Source of the DNA: Actinomadura madurae
GTDB taxonomy: Bacteria; Actinomycetota; Actinomycetes; Streptosporangiales; Streptosporangiaceae
Length of the DNA: 64,000 nucleotides
Reading direction: 5' to 3'
Assembly (NCBI RefSeq): GCF_900115095.1
Contig: NZ_FOVH01000012.1
Location: 124,001-188,000 of the forward strand
Shown: positions 9,022 to 18,024 of the stretch, piece by piece
Position numbering within the stretch: the stretch's first letter is position 1
Layout of the letters: every line of letters starts with the position of its first letter
Program-made: the position numbers and the translations under genes
The notes under the pieces: model-generated
The model's input: the letters and a program-made list of their open reading frames with translations, nothing else
What the model was told of the DNA's origin: nothing
The model's database searches: none

Positions 9022-9595
9022 CTCGCTCGTCGCGGCTTGCTTGGGTGAACTCTCCGAACGTGCGGTTGAAGTTGAGGAGCGGCCGTCCCGATGTGCGGGC
9101 GGAGTGCACCACCCGGCCGATCAGGATGATGTGGTCGCCGCCCGGTAGCGACTGGTGACGCTCGCACTCGATGTGCGCGAGCGCGCCATGGATCAGGGGC
9201 ACACCCGAAGCGGCGCCGACGAAATGGTCCTCGTCGGTGAACTTCAGCGCCCCGGCCGTCGCGTACCGCAGAGCGACGTCGGCCTGGCCCTCGGCAAGGA
9301 TCGAGATGCCGAAGGTGGCGCAGTCGTTGAAGAACGGGAAGCTGAGTGCCGAACGCGCGACGCAGACGAGCACGAGCGCTGGTTCGAGGGACAGGGCCGA
9401 GAACGAACTGGCCGTGATGCCGATGGGCTCGCCGCCGACGCGACGCGTGGTCGTGATGGTCACGCCGCTCGCGAAGCGTGCGAGGACGTCGCGCAGCCCG
9501 TGGTGATCTGCCGGCGGGGCCGCCGGCGTCACCGGTGCACGGGTCGCCTGGCGGGTGTCCCCGGGTGGGATCGCGGATCCGAGTTCGGTGCCCAA
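9008..9595 (-). CDS. flavin reductase family protein (FMN/FAD:NAD(P)H), first gene of the operon
   Basis: About 195 residues. I prefer a TTG start at 9595 because a perfect AAGGAGG sits 5 bases before it; the alternative GTG at 9619 has no site in front and would place the AAGGAGG inside the gene. Family signs are FASGVTITTTR, PIGITASSFSALSLEPALVLVCV (flavin-binding loop) and a conserved end GRPLLNFNRTFGEF. Such reductases provide reduced flavin to partner monooxygenases, here presumably the LLM protein seven genes downstream. The promoter must lie within 9596-9757, a spacer shared with the divergent padR-like gene. Confidence 0.85.
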   Translation of the reverse strand: MGTELGSAIPPGDTRQATRAPVTPAAPPADHHGLRDVLARFASGVTITTTRRVGGEPIGITASSFSALSLEPALVLVCVARSALSFPFFNDCATFGISILAEGQADVALRYATAGALKFTDEDHFVGAASGVPLIHGALAHIECERHQSLPGGDHIILIGRVVHSARTSGRPLLNFNRTFGEFTQASRDERDADD

Positions 9596-9702
9596 ACCAA
9601 CCTCCTTACGTCGCTCCACTCATCCTGCGACGGCGCTCACCTCGACTCGATGTCGTCGACCGTGAGGTCTGCCGACGGAACTGCCGCAGTCCGTGAAGGG
9701 CG

Positions 9703-9742
9703 TTGTGGCGCCTAACTCCGATGCGTATACTCGCATCGGAGT
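9703..9742 (+). promoter_or_regulatory. PadR promoter with an operator over the -10 box
   Basis: A perfect inverted repeat of 11-base arms, ACTCCGATGCG (9715-9725) and CGCATCGGAGT (9732-9742), separated by TATACT (9726-9731). TATACT matches the -10 consensus at five of six positions, and TTGTGG (9703-9708) sits 17 bases before it as a weak -35. A regulator bound to the arms would cover the -10 box. The repeat ends 14 bases before the PadR start codon, so autorepression by the PadR-type protein is the simplest reading. Confidence 0.75.
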
Positions 9743-9756
9743 ATTGGTGGTGGGTC

Positions 9757-10410
9757 ATGGTCAAGCGTCGCAAGGTGTCCAACCTGCTCGGGCTGGCCGT
9801 CCTGTCGACCCTCATGACCAGGCCCATGTACCCCTACGAGGTCGCGTCGTTGCTGCGCGCCCGGGGCAAGGACGACGACATGGCGATCAAGTGGGGATCG
9901 CTGTACCGGGTCGTCCAGAACCTGGAGAAGTACGGCTTCGTGGAGGCCGTCCACAGCGAGCGGCAGGGCGCCCGCCCCGAACGGACCGTCTACCGCATCA
10001 CCGAGGCGGGACGGGCGGAGCTCGTGGACTGGGTCCGCGAGCTGGTCGGCGAGACCCAGCGGGAGGAGAGCAGGTTCAAGGCCGGGCTGTCCGTGCTCTC
10101 GGTGCTGTCGCCCGACGAGGCCGTCGGCCTGCTGCGGGCGCGCGCCGGCACGCTGGAGGAGCGGATCGCCACGACCGAGGCGGAGCTGGCGGAGCAGGCG
10201 GGGCAGATTCCCCGGCTGTTCCTCATCGAGACCGAGTACGAGCTGGCCGTGCGCACGGCCGAACTGCGCTGGGCGCGCGGGCTGGCGGACGAGATCGCCG
10301 AGGGCTCGTTTCCGGGCCTGGAGATCTGGCGGGAGTTCCACCGGACCGGTGACGTGCCGCCCGACCTGGCCGAGCTGGCGGAGAGGGGGGCCGGCCCCGA
10401 AACGACGTAA
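9757..10410 (+). CDS. PadR family transcriptional regulator
   Basis: 217 residues from ATG 9757; earlier in-frame starts lie inside the operator and are unlikely. The winged helix begins at KVSNLLGLAVLSTLMTRPMYPYEVASLL, continues with KWGSLYRVVQNLEKYGFV and the wing PERTVYRITEAGRAEL, all classic PadR. The C-terminal ~110 residues are a long coiled-coil/helical dimerisation segment (Vir_C-like, PadR subfamily 2). It probably represses its own promoter and the MMPL exporter downstream, in response to a small lipophilic ligand. A strong hairpin separates the two genes, so the exporter likely has its own promoter. Confidence 0.9.
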   Translation: MVKRRKVSNLLGLAVLSTLMTRPMYPYEVASLLRARGKDDDMAIKWGSLYRVVQNLEKYGFVEAVHSERQGARPERTVYRITEAGRAELVDWVRELVGETQREESRFKAGLSVLSVLSPDEAVGLLRARAGTLEERIATTEAELAEQAGQIPRLFLIETEYELAVRTAELRWARGLADEIAEGSFPGLEIWREFHRTGDVPPDLAELAERGAGPETT

Positions 10411-10420
10411 CCCCGAAAGA

Positions 10421-10454
10421 TCCCCGGCGCGGTGCGGCAACACCGCGCCGGGGA
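10421..10454 (+). terminator. rho-independent-like terminator after padR
   Basis: A perfect 14 bp stem (10421-10434 with 10441-10454) around the six-base loop CGGCAA, beginning ten bases after the PadR stop. No T-run follows, as is usual in high-GC actinomycetes. It would separate PadR transcription from the MMPL gene. Confidence 0.8.
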
Positions 10455-10568
10455 GTACCTCGAACCGAACCGTGAAACGGATTCCGGCTGCAAGGTGGCG
10501 TCTTCCAGGATAGTCCGCGGTCCCTCCGGTTCGGTTCGCGACCTGTGCGATCCGAATTGCGAGGAGAC

Positions 10569-12671
10569 ATGCGTAATCGCAGAGAGAACCCGGCGAAGGG
10601 AGGCGGCCGGCGTTACCGCCGGTGGCCGGTGCCCGTACTGCTCATCGCCGGATGGCTGGTGTTCCTGGGCGCGGGCGGAAGCTACGCGGGCATGCTGGGT
10701 GACGTCGTCAAGAACGACAACGCCTCGTTCCTGCCCGCGGGCGCGGAGGCGACCCAGGTCGCGCAGATCGAGCCGGACTTCTTCGGCGAGGAGCAGACGC
10801 CGGCCGTGGTGGTGTACGTCCGCGACTCCGGCATCACCGCCGGCGACCGGGCGGCGGTGGCCGGGGACCAGCGCGCCCTGGCGTCCGTGGAGGGCGTCGC
10901 CGGCCGGATATCCGGGCCGATCCCGTCGGCCGACGGGCGCGCGCTGCAGATCGTGGTGCCCCTGTCGACGACGGGGGACGCGTCCCAGCTGCCCGGTGCC
11001 GTGCAGGAGATCCGGGAGCGGGCGCGGAGCCATCCCGGCCTCACCGCCCATGTCACCGGGCCGGGCGGCATGGAAGGCGACTTGGCCGGCATCTTCGAGG
11101 GCGCCGACGTGCGGCTGCTGGTCATCGCCACCGTCGTCGTGTTCGTCATCCTGGTGCTGGTCTACCGCAGCGTCATCCTCCCGGTCGTGGTGCTGACCTC
11201 GGCGCAGCTGGCGCAGACCCTGGCGTCGGTGGTGGTGTACTTCCTCGCCCGCGAGGACCTCATCGACCTCAACGGGCAGAGCCAGGGGGCGCTGCTGCTG
11301 ATCTGCATCGGCGCGGCGACCGACTACGCGCTGCTGATCGTCGGCCGGTACCGGGAGGAGCTGCGCGACCGGGAGTCCGCGTACGAGGCGATCATGGTGT
11401 CGGTGCGCCGCTCGGCTCCGGCGATCATCGCCTCCGGCATCACGGTGATCATCGCGATGATGTGCCTGCTGCTGTCCGAGCTGAGCTCCAACCGCGGATA
11501 CGGGCCCGTCCTCGCGCTGGGCATCCTCGCCTCGCTGGTCGCGACGTTCACCTTCCTTCCGGCGGTGCTCGCCCTGCTCGGCCGGGTCGCCTTCTGGCCG
11601 CTGCGTCCCCGGTACGGCTCCGAACACAGGCTGGAGCGCGGCATCTGGGGCCGGGCGGCGGGCGCCATCTCCCGGCGTCCCCGGACGATCTGGGCGGGCA
11701 CGGCGGCGGTCCTGGTCGTGCCGGCCCTTTTCATGCCGGGCTTCAAGGCGTCCGGCTCCCCGATGAGCGAGCAGTTCCTCGGCGACAAGCCGGACTCGGT
11801 CGTCGGCCTGGACGTCCTGGCCCGGCACTATCCGGCCGGTTCGGGCGTCCCGGCGCTCATCGTGGGACCGGCCGCGGCTCAGGGCGAGCTGGCCCGGGTG
11901 TCGCGGGCGGTGCCCGGGGTGCAGAGCGTCACGGCCCTGTCCGACCGGCCCGGCGGGCCGCCGAAGGTCGTCGACGGCCGGGTGCTGCTGCAGGCGACCC
12001 TGGTGGACGCCCCCGACAGCTCCGCGGCGGGGGACACCGTCGAACGCCTGCGGACGGCCGCCCACGCGGTCGACGCCGACGCCCGCGTGGGCGGCAGCAC
12101 CGCGATCGCCATCGACACCGTCGACGCGGGCTGGGCGGACCTGCGAACGGTCATCCCGCTCGTGCTGGTGACGGTGCTGCTGCTGATCATGGCGCTGCTG
12201 CGGGCGCTGGTGGCCCCGCTGCTGCTCATGGCCACGGTCGTGCTGAGCGCCGCCGCCGCCCTCGGGCTCTCGGCGATCTTCTTCAACCGGGTCTTCGACT
12301 TCCCCGCCACGGACGCGTCGCTGCCGCTGTTCTGCGTCGTGTTCCTCATCGCCGTGGGGGTGGACTACACCATCTTCCTGATGGCCCGGGTGAGGGAGGA
12401 GGCCGTGCGCCTCGGTGACACCCGGCAGGCCCTCGTCCGGGGGCTGACCACGACCGGCGGTGTGATCACCTCGGCGGGCGTGGTCCTCGGCGTGGTGTTC
12501 TCGCTGTTCGGGGTGCTGCCGTTCGTCCCGCTGGCGCAGATCGGGTTCATCATCGTCGTCGGCATCCTGATCGACACGTTCGTCGTCCGGGCGCTGCTCG
12601 TCCCCGCCGCCTCCTACGACCTGGGCCGGGTCATCTGGTGGCCCTCGCGGCCGGCCCGCAGGCGAACCTGA
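10569..12671 (+). CDS. MMPL family transporter (RND superfamily)
   Basis: 700 residues from ATG 10569, preceded by GAGGAG; an upstream ATG at 10545 lacks such a site. The layout is one N-terminal membrane helix (WPVPVLLIAGWLVFLGAG), a periplasmic-type loop of about 140 residues, five to six helices (VIATVVVFVILVLVYRS onwards) with the family GAATDYALLIVGRY motif, a second external loop, and a matching C-terminal helix set with VGVDYTIFLMARVREE. The Asp-Tyr pairs in both halves are the proton-relay residues of MMPL proteins. These inner-membrane exporters move lipids or lipophilic compounds using the proton gradient. Likely controlled by the PadR regulator just upstream. Confidence 0.93.
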   Translation: MRNRRENPAKGGGRRYRRWPVPVLLIAGWLVFLGAGGSYAGMLGDVVKNDNASFLPAGAEATQVAQIEPDFFGEEQTPAVVVYVRDSGITAGDRAAVAGDQRALASVEGVAGRISGPIPSADGRALQIVVPLSTTGDASQLPGAVQEIRERARSHPGLTAHVTGPGGMEGDLAGIFEGADVRLLVIATVVVFVILVLVYRSVILPVVVLTSAQLAQTLASVVVYFLAREDLIDLNGQSQGALLLICIGAATDYALLIVGRYREELRDRESAYEAIMVSVRRSAPAIIASGITVIIAMMCLLLSELSSNRGYGPVLALGILASLVATFTFLPAVLALLGRVAFWPLRPRYGSEHRLERGIWGRAAGAISRRPRTIWAGTAAVLVVPALFMPGFKASGSPMSEQFLGDKPDSVVGLDVLARHYPAGSGVPALIVGPAAAQGELARVSRAVPGVQSVTALSDRPGGPPKVVDGRVLLQATLVDAPDSSAAGDTVERLRTAAHAVDADARVGGSTAIAIDTVDAGWADLRTVIPLVLVTVLLLIMALLRALVAPLLLMATVVLSAAAALGLSAIFFNRVFDFPATDASLPLFCVVFLIAVGVDYTIFLMARVREEAVRLGDTRQALVRGLTTTGGVITSAGVVLGVVFSLFGVLPFVPLAQIGFIIVVGILIDTFVVRALLVPAASYDLGRVIWWPSRPARRRT

Positions 12672-12853
12672 CCTCGCGGCCGGGCCGGGTCGGGACAGCC
12701 GGATGCGTTCAAGTGGGTCCTTCCATATGAGGGCGGACGCCGTAAAGTATGGCGTCGGTGACATCTGGTGACCATTGGCCCCTGTGTGGACCGTGGCCGC
12801 GTGGCAACGGGGGCACGGCCCGCGCGACGCTCCGGTGGAAAGGAATCCCGGCC

Positions 12854-15800
12854 GTGCCCCGTCCCGAGCGCGCGCTCGACCCGGACGCCGGCCCCCTCCA
12901 GCGGTTCGCCCACGAGCTGCGCGAGCTGCGGCGGCAGGCGGGTGAGCCCGGCTACCGGCAACTGGCCGAGGCGACCCGGTTCTCCGCGTCGGCGCTGGCC
13001 GCGGCGGCACGGGGGGAGCGGCTCCCCAGCCTCCAGGTCGCCCTCGCCTACGTCGAGGCCTGCGACGGCGACCGGGAGCGATGGCGGCGCGCCTGGCACG
13101 ACGTGCGCCGCGAGCTCGCTGGGGAGACGGAGGAGCACGCGGCCGAGCCGCCGTACCTGGGGCTGTCCCGGTACGAGGCGGAGGACGCCGGGAGGTTCTT
13201 CGGCCGTGCGGAGCTGGTGGACGAGATCCTGGCCCGCCTCGACCGGAACCGGTTCGTCGCCGTGTTCGGGCCGTCGGGGAGCGGGAAGTCGTCGCTGCTG
13301 CGGGCGGGGGTCGTCCCGCGCCTCGGCCCGGGGGCGGCGGTCGTCACGCCCGGGGCGCCCGAGCCGCTTCCGGAGGCCGAGGCGCTGATCGTCGACCAGT
13401 TCGAGGAGGTCTTCACGCTCCACCCGGACGTGTCCGAGCGCCACGCGCTCGTCGACGCCCTGCTCGACCGTCCGGGACGGGTGGTCATCGCGGTGCGGGC
13501 CGACTTCTACGGGCACTGCGCCGAGCATCCGGGGCTGACCGCGGCCCTGCGGAACGCGAGCGTGCTGGTCGGCTCGATGCGCGGCGAGGACCTGCGCGAG
13601 GCGATCGTCAAACCCGCCGCGAACGCCGGGCTGATGGTCGAGCCCGCGCTGGTGGCGCGGGTGATCCAGGACGCCGGCACCGAGCCGGGCGCGCTGCCGC
13701 TGATCTCCCATGCCCTCCTGGAGACGTGGAAGCGGCGCAAGGGCAAGAACCTCACGCTCGCGGGCTACGACGCCGCGGGCGGCGTCCACGGCGCGATCGC
13801 GGACACCGCCGAGAGCGTCTACCGGACGCTCCCGGAGGCGGAACGGCAGGCCGCCCGGCGATTACTGCTCCGGATGGTCAACGTCACCGAGACGGGACCC
13901 GGCCACGGCACGCGGCGGCCCGCCCACCGGTCAGAGGGGGACGGCGCCCTCATCGAGCGGCTGGCCGGCGCGCGGCTGGTCGCCATCGACGGGGACACCG
14001 TTGAGATCGCGCACGAGGCGCTGATCCGGACCTGGCCGCGGCTGCGGGACTGGATCTCCGCGGACCAGGAGGGACTGCGCCTGCACCGCAGGCTCGGCGT
14101 CGCCGCCGTCGAGTGGGAGGCGATGGGACGCGACGAGGGGGACCTCCACCAGGGCGCGCGGCTGGACGCGACGACCGAGTGGGCGGACGCCCACCCGGAC
14201 GACCTCACCGTGCGCGAGCGCGCCTTCCTGGACGCGTCCATCGCCGCGGAGCAGGCCAGGAGGGCCGCCGCCGAACACCGCACGCGCACCCTCCAGGGCT
14301 TGGTGGCGGCGCTGTCGGTGCTGCTGCTCGTCGCGACGGGAGCCGGGACGGTGGCGGTCACCGAACGGGTCGAGGCCGACGACCAGCGCCGGCGCGCCCG
14401 GTCCCGCCAGCTGGCCGCCGAGGCCATGGCGCGGCTGCCCGCGGACGTCCCCGGCGCCGCCGACCGCGCGGTGCGAGCCCACCGGACGGCGCCCACGCTG
14501 GACGCCCGCGGCGCCCTGCTGAGCATCGCGGGACGGCAGCCGTACCAGTACCGGTTGGCCGGGCACGCGGGCATGGTCAAGTCGGTGGCGTTCAGCCCGG
14601 ACGGCCGGGAGCTCGCGACCGGCGGCCAGGACGGCGCCGTGATCACATGGGATCCGGAGCGGCGCGTCCCGCGCGCCCGGTTCGCGTCGTCCGGGGGCGC
14701 GGTCCGCATCCTGGAGTACAGCCCGGACGGGCGCCTGCTCGCGACCGCGGACCTCGGCGGCGTGATCACGCTGTGGCGGACGTCGGACCACGTCCCGGTG
14801 CGCCGGATGAGGATGGCGGGCGTTCTGGACGGCCTGGCCTTCAGCCCCGACGGCCGCCGGCTCGCCGCGGCGGGCGCGGCCCGCACGGCCGCCGTCTGGG
14901 ACGTCGCCACCGGCCGCGAGGTCGACGCGATCGACGGCCACGGCGGCCTGACGACGGAGGTGGCCTACGCCCCCGACGGCCGCACGGTGGCGATCGCGGG
15001 CGACGACGGCCGCGTCGCGCTCTGGCGTCCGGACGACGACCGGGTCCGGACGGTGAAGGTCGGCGACGCCCTGCTCACCGCCGTCGCCTTCAGCCCGGAC
15101 GGCCGGTCGCTGGCCGCCGCGGGCGACGACGACGAGGTCCACCTGCTGGACCTGGAGAGCGGTGAGGAGCGAGGCCCGGCACGGCGGATGCAGCATACCG
15201 ACACGATCTCGGCGCTGGCCTTCACCGACGGCGGGCGGACGCTCGTCTCCAGTGGATACGACCGGACCGTCAAGCTCTGGGAGACCGCCTCCCGAACGAA
15301 CATCACCACGCTCACCGGGCACAGCGGCGGGATCTACGACATCGCCGTGAGCCCCGACGGGAACCGGATCGCCTCGGCCGCGCTCGACCAGACCACCCTC
15401 GTCTGGGACCTGCGGCGCACGCCGTACATCGGCCACACCGACTGGGTCAACGACATCGCCCTCGATCCCGGCGGGAAGGGGTTCGTCTCCGTGGGCCAGG
15501 ACGGCGGCCTGCGCTGGTGGGACACGGCGTCGCGGCGCCCGGCCGCCACCGTCTCCGCGCATCCTCGCGGTGCCGCCGTGGTGGACCACGGTTCCGGGCT
15601 GGTCGTCACGGGCGGCGACGACGCCCTGATCCACATCTGGCGGGACCGCCGACGCGTCGGCACGCTGCGCGGCCACACCGACAAGATCTACGCCCTCGAC
15701 CTCGCCCCGGACGGGAGGACGCTCGCCGCGGCGGACCAGAGCGGCGCCCTCATCCTCTGGGACGTGCCCACCCGCCGGCGGACCGCCGTGCTGAAACGGG

Positions 15801-16312
15801 GCCGGCCGCTGGTGAAGGGCCTCGCGTTCGGCCCGCACGGGCGGATGCTCGCCACCGGCGACGACGACCGCGCGGTGACGCTCTGGGACGTGCAACGCCG
15901 GCAGCGGACGGCCGTCCTGCCCGGACACCCCGGCAGGGTGGCGAGCATCGCGATCAGCCCGGACGGGCGGCTCCTCGCCGCGGGCGGGGGCGGCGGCGAG
16001 GTCCTGCTGTGGGACCTGCGCCACCGCCGCCGGGCAGGCCGGCTGCGCGGCCACGCGGCCGAGATACGGGCGATCGCGTTCAGCCCGTCCGGCCGCCGGC
16101 TCGCCACCGCCGGGCTCGACCGCACGGTGGTCGTCTGGGACGTTTCCCGGCGCTCGAAATGGGCCGTCCTCACGGGCCATTCCGACGTGGTCCTCGGCCT
16201 GGACTTCAGCCGGGACGACCGGACCCTGCTGTCCTCCGGCGGAGACCAGACGATCACCACGTGGGACCTCGACCTCCGCCGCGCCGCCGCCACCGTCTCC
16301 GCACTCCGCTGA
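12854..16312 (+). CDS. HTH-nSTAND1-WD40 repeat protein
   Basis: 1152 residues from the GTG at 12854, chosen for an AAAGGA nine to ten bases upstream and because the protein then starts MPRPERALDPDAG as relatives do. Order: an XRE-like helix-turn-helix (about 10-75), an nSTAND1 NTPase beginning at PYLGLSRYEAEDAGRFFGR with Walker A GPSGSGKSSLLRAG (about 138-150) and Walker B EALIVDQFEEVF, a winged-helix/helical stretch, a single membrane-spanning segment (LVAALSVLLLVATGAG, about 482-498), then about fourteen WD40 repeats to the end, most containing FSPDGR and an xxWD end. Probably an inner-membrane signalling or conflict-type switch that senses partners through the propeller. It is convergent with the OmpA-like gene, 7 bp away. 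Confidence 0.9.
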   Translation: MPRPERALDPDAGPLQRFAHELRELRRQAGEPGYRQLAEATRFSASALAAAARGERLPSLQVALAYVEACDGDRERWRRAWHDVRRELAGETEEHAAEPPYLGLSRYEAEDAGRFFGRAELVDEILARLDRNRFVAVFGPSGSGKSSLLRAGVVPRLGPGAAVVTPGAPEPLPEAEALIVDQFEEVFTLHPDVSERHALVDALLDRPGRVVIAVRADFYGHCAEHPGLTAALRNASVLVGSMRGEDLREAIVKPAANAGLMVEPALVARVIQDAGTEPGALPLISHALLETWKRRKGKNLTLAGYDAAGGVHGAIADTAESVYRTLPEAERQAARRLLLRMVNVTETGPGHGTRRPAHRSEGDGALIERLAGARLVAIDGDTVEIAHEALIRTWPRLRDWISADQEGLRLHRRLGVAAVEWEAMGRDEGDLHQGARLDATTEWADAHPDDLTVRERAFLDASIAAEQARRAAAEHRTRTLQGLVAALSVLLLVATGAGTVAVTERVEADDQRRRARSRQLAAEAMARLPADVPGAADRAVRAHRTAPTLDARGALLSIAGRQPYQYRLAGHAGMVKSVAFSPDGRELATGGQDGAVITWDPERRVPRARFASSGGAVRILEYSPDGRLLATADLGGVITLWRTSDHVPVRRMRMAGVLDGLAFSPDGRRLAAAGAARTAAVWDVATGREVDAIDGHGGLTTEVAYAPDGRTVAIAGDDGRVALWRPDDDRVRTVKVGDALLTAVAFSPDGRSLAAAGDDDEVHLLDLESGEERGPARRMQHTDTISALAFTDGGRTLVSSGYDRTVKLWETASRTNITTLTGHSGGIYDIAVSPDGNRIASAALDQTTLVWDLRRTPYIGHTDWVNDIALDPGGKGFVSVGQDGGLRWWDTASRRPAATVSAHPRGAAVVDHGSGLVVTGGDDALIHIWRDRRRVGTLRGHTDKIYALDLAPDGRTLAAADQSGALILWDVPTRRRTAVLKRGRPLVKGLAFGPHGRMLATGDDDRAVTLWDVQRRQRTAVLPGHPGRVASIAISPDGRLLAAGGGGGEVLLWDLRHRRRAGRLRGHAAEIRAIAFSPSGRRLATAGLDRTVVVWDVSRRSKWAVLTGHSDVVLGLDFSRDDRTLLSSGGDQTITTWDLDLRRAAATVSALR

Positions 16313-16319
16313 ACCGCCC

Positions 16320-17912
16320 CTATCCGCCGAAGACGGGGATGTTCGGGATCTTGCCGAAGCTCACGGCGTCGAGCGTGACGGTCTTGGTCCCGGCGGGCGG
16401 CGCCGTCAGGTAGACGTACGAGCGGTACGGCGTCTTCGGCCGCCAGTACATGATGGCCGAGCCGACGTACGTCCCTTCCTCCTCGCTTCCCTGGGGAGCG
16501 GTGCGCACCGGCAGGTAGGTCTTCCCCGAGCCGTCGGTGACGCTGAACCCGTTCACCCCCTGACCGCCGAAGATCCCTTCGCCGCCGAAGGCGGCCGGCT
16601 CGACCCCCTCGGCCTCGCTGGTCGCCTCCACCACCCCGACCAGGAAGGCGCCGTCCCGGTAGAAGGGGTGGACGCGCAGCCGGAACGGCACCGGCTCGCC
16701 GATGCTGTTGCGGCCGTCGGCCCGGCGCTCGGCGACGACCCCGCCCGGGGCCGCCCGGAACTCCGCGGGACGTCCCGCGCCCGCCGCGCCGCCGCCCGTC
16801 CCTCCGGCGGCTCCGGGGTCCCCGGCCTTGAGGCCGTAGGAGATCTCGACCCGCCGGTTGCGGGCTCGGGCCTGGGGATCGTCGGCGCCGTTCTTCTCCT
16901 CCTCGACCAGCGGCTCGTCCGCCCCCTTGCCCGAGACCGCGAACCGCACCTGCCCGAGCTTGGGCGCGATCGCCGCCTGCACCGCCCTCGCGCGGCGCTC
17001 CGAGAGGCTCTGGTTGTAGCTCCGGGTGCCCTTGCCGTCGGTGTGGCCCTCGATCGTCACCGGCTTGGAGGGGTCGGCACGCTGGGCCATCTCCTGCGCG
17101 ATCTTGTCGAGGATGCCCTGGGCCTTACCGGAGAGCCTGTCCGAGTCGAAGGCGAACAGGACGTCGCTGCGCAGGCCCTCGATCTGCGTCCCGGCACCGG
17201 TCGTCGACGTTCCGCTCTCCCCGTCGATCTGGTCGTAGAGGTCCTTGACGACGGGCTCGGTGCCCGGGGCCGGCGGCTCGACGGCGTACACCTTGGTCTG
17301 GCCCGGCTCCGGACCGGCGGTCCCGGAGACGGTGGGGCCCGGCGGCGTCGCTCCCGGCGGCGGCGCGGCCGGGCCGTCGGTCACCGTGACGCCGGGCAGC
17401 TCCGAGGTGCTGCCCGGCGTCAACACCGAGACCTGCTTGACCGTGGACGGAAGGGCGGGGAACCAGATGTCCGACTCGTACCGGACGCCCCTGGTGAAGA
17501 ACAGCTCGCGGGGGCTCAGCTCGTAGTGGGCCATCGCCTTGTACAGCTTGCGGCCCACCGGATCGAGCAGCTCATAGCCGCCGAAGCCGAGGTTGCTTCC
17601 CCTGCCGCCTTCGTCCAGGTAGTTGACCGCCACCCGCAGCTTCGTGAACTCGCCCCGCCGCTCAAGGCCGAGCACCTCCAAGCGGTACTTGCTGGCCCGG
17701 GTGTCGGTGATGGACAGCCCGCCGAAGAGCCCTTCGCGGGCGATGACGGCATCTCTCCGGCCGAGGGTCGCCTCGGACGAGGCGCCTGACCCGCCGCCCC
17801 CTTTCTCCTTTTCTCCGTCTCCTCCGGGACAGGCGGTGAGCGCCAACCCGAGCCCCACGGACAGGGTCGCGAGACGCATTGACTTCATGGACGTGGTGCT
17901 GATGACGCGCAC
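16320..17912 (-). CDS. OmpA-family lipoprotein
   Basis: 530 residues if it starts at GTG 17912 (GAGGA five bases before it); an ATG at 17888 would give 522. The N-terminus is a lipoprotein signal ending in GLALTAC, followed by a Gly-rich linker. A beta-rich domain (about 50-190) precedes a Pro-rich segment, then an OmpA_C peptidoglycan-binding domain (about 245-355) with VLFAFDSDRLS, IEGHTDGKGTRSYNQSLSERRA and NRRVEISY. The C-terminal ~120 residues form another beta-rich domain. Presumed anchored to the membrane and contacting the cell wall. The OmpA domain placed mid-chain between two similar beta domains is unusual. Confidence 0.85.
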   Translation of the reverse strand: MRVISTTSMKSMRLATLSVGLGLALTACPGGDGEKEKGGGGSGASSEATLGRRDAVIAREGLFGGLSITDTRASKYRLEVLGLERRGEFTKLRVAVNYLDEGGRGSNLGFGGYELLDPVGRKLYKAMAHYELSPRELFFTRGVRYESDIWFPALPSTVKQVSVLTPGSTSELPGVTVTDGPAAPPPGATPPGPTVSGTAGPEPGQTKVYAVEPPAPGTEPVVKDLYDQIDGESGTSTTGAGTQIEGLRSDVLFAFDSDRLSGKAQGILDKIAQEMAQRADPSKPVTIEGHTDGKGTRSYNQSLSERRARAVQAAIAPKLGQVRFAVSGKGADEPLVEEEKNGADDPQARARNRRVEISYGLKAGDPGAAGGTGGGAAGAGRPAEFRAAPGGVVAERRADGRNSIGEPVPFRLRVHPFYRDGAFLVGVVEATSEAEGVEPAAFGGEGIFGGQGVNGFSVTDGSGKTYLPVRTAPQGSEEEGTYVGSAIMYWRPKTPYRSYVYLTAPPAGTKTVTLDAVSFGKIPNIPVFGG

Positions 17913-18024
17913 GGGAGTCCTCGAATGGTGGGGGCCTGCTAGTGACCGCAGGGAAGCTACCTCCGAGGATGTTGTGCACCAAGGGGCCTCTTGCCTGCAC
18001 AACCCCCGCCCCGCGCCCCGACTT

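Noticed and set aside
9600..9625. GTG at 9619 as start of the flavin reductase
   Set aside because: No ribosome site in front; AAGGAGG is inside this frame and fits a TTG start at 9595.
9990..13010. A 1006-codon minus-strand open frame over the PadR and MMPL genes
   Set aside because: Its product is low-complexity and rich in Arg, Gly, Asp and Gln, typical of the antisense frame of a GC-rich gene; the plus-strand genes have clear domains and ribosome sites.
13931..16180. A 749-codon minus-strand open frame over the WD40 region
   Set aside because: Antisense of a regular repeat coding region; no recognisable domain.
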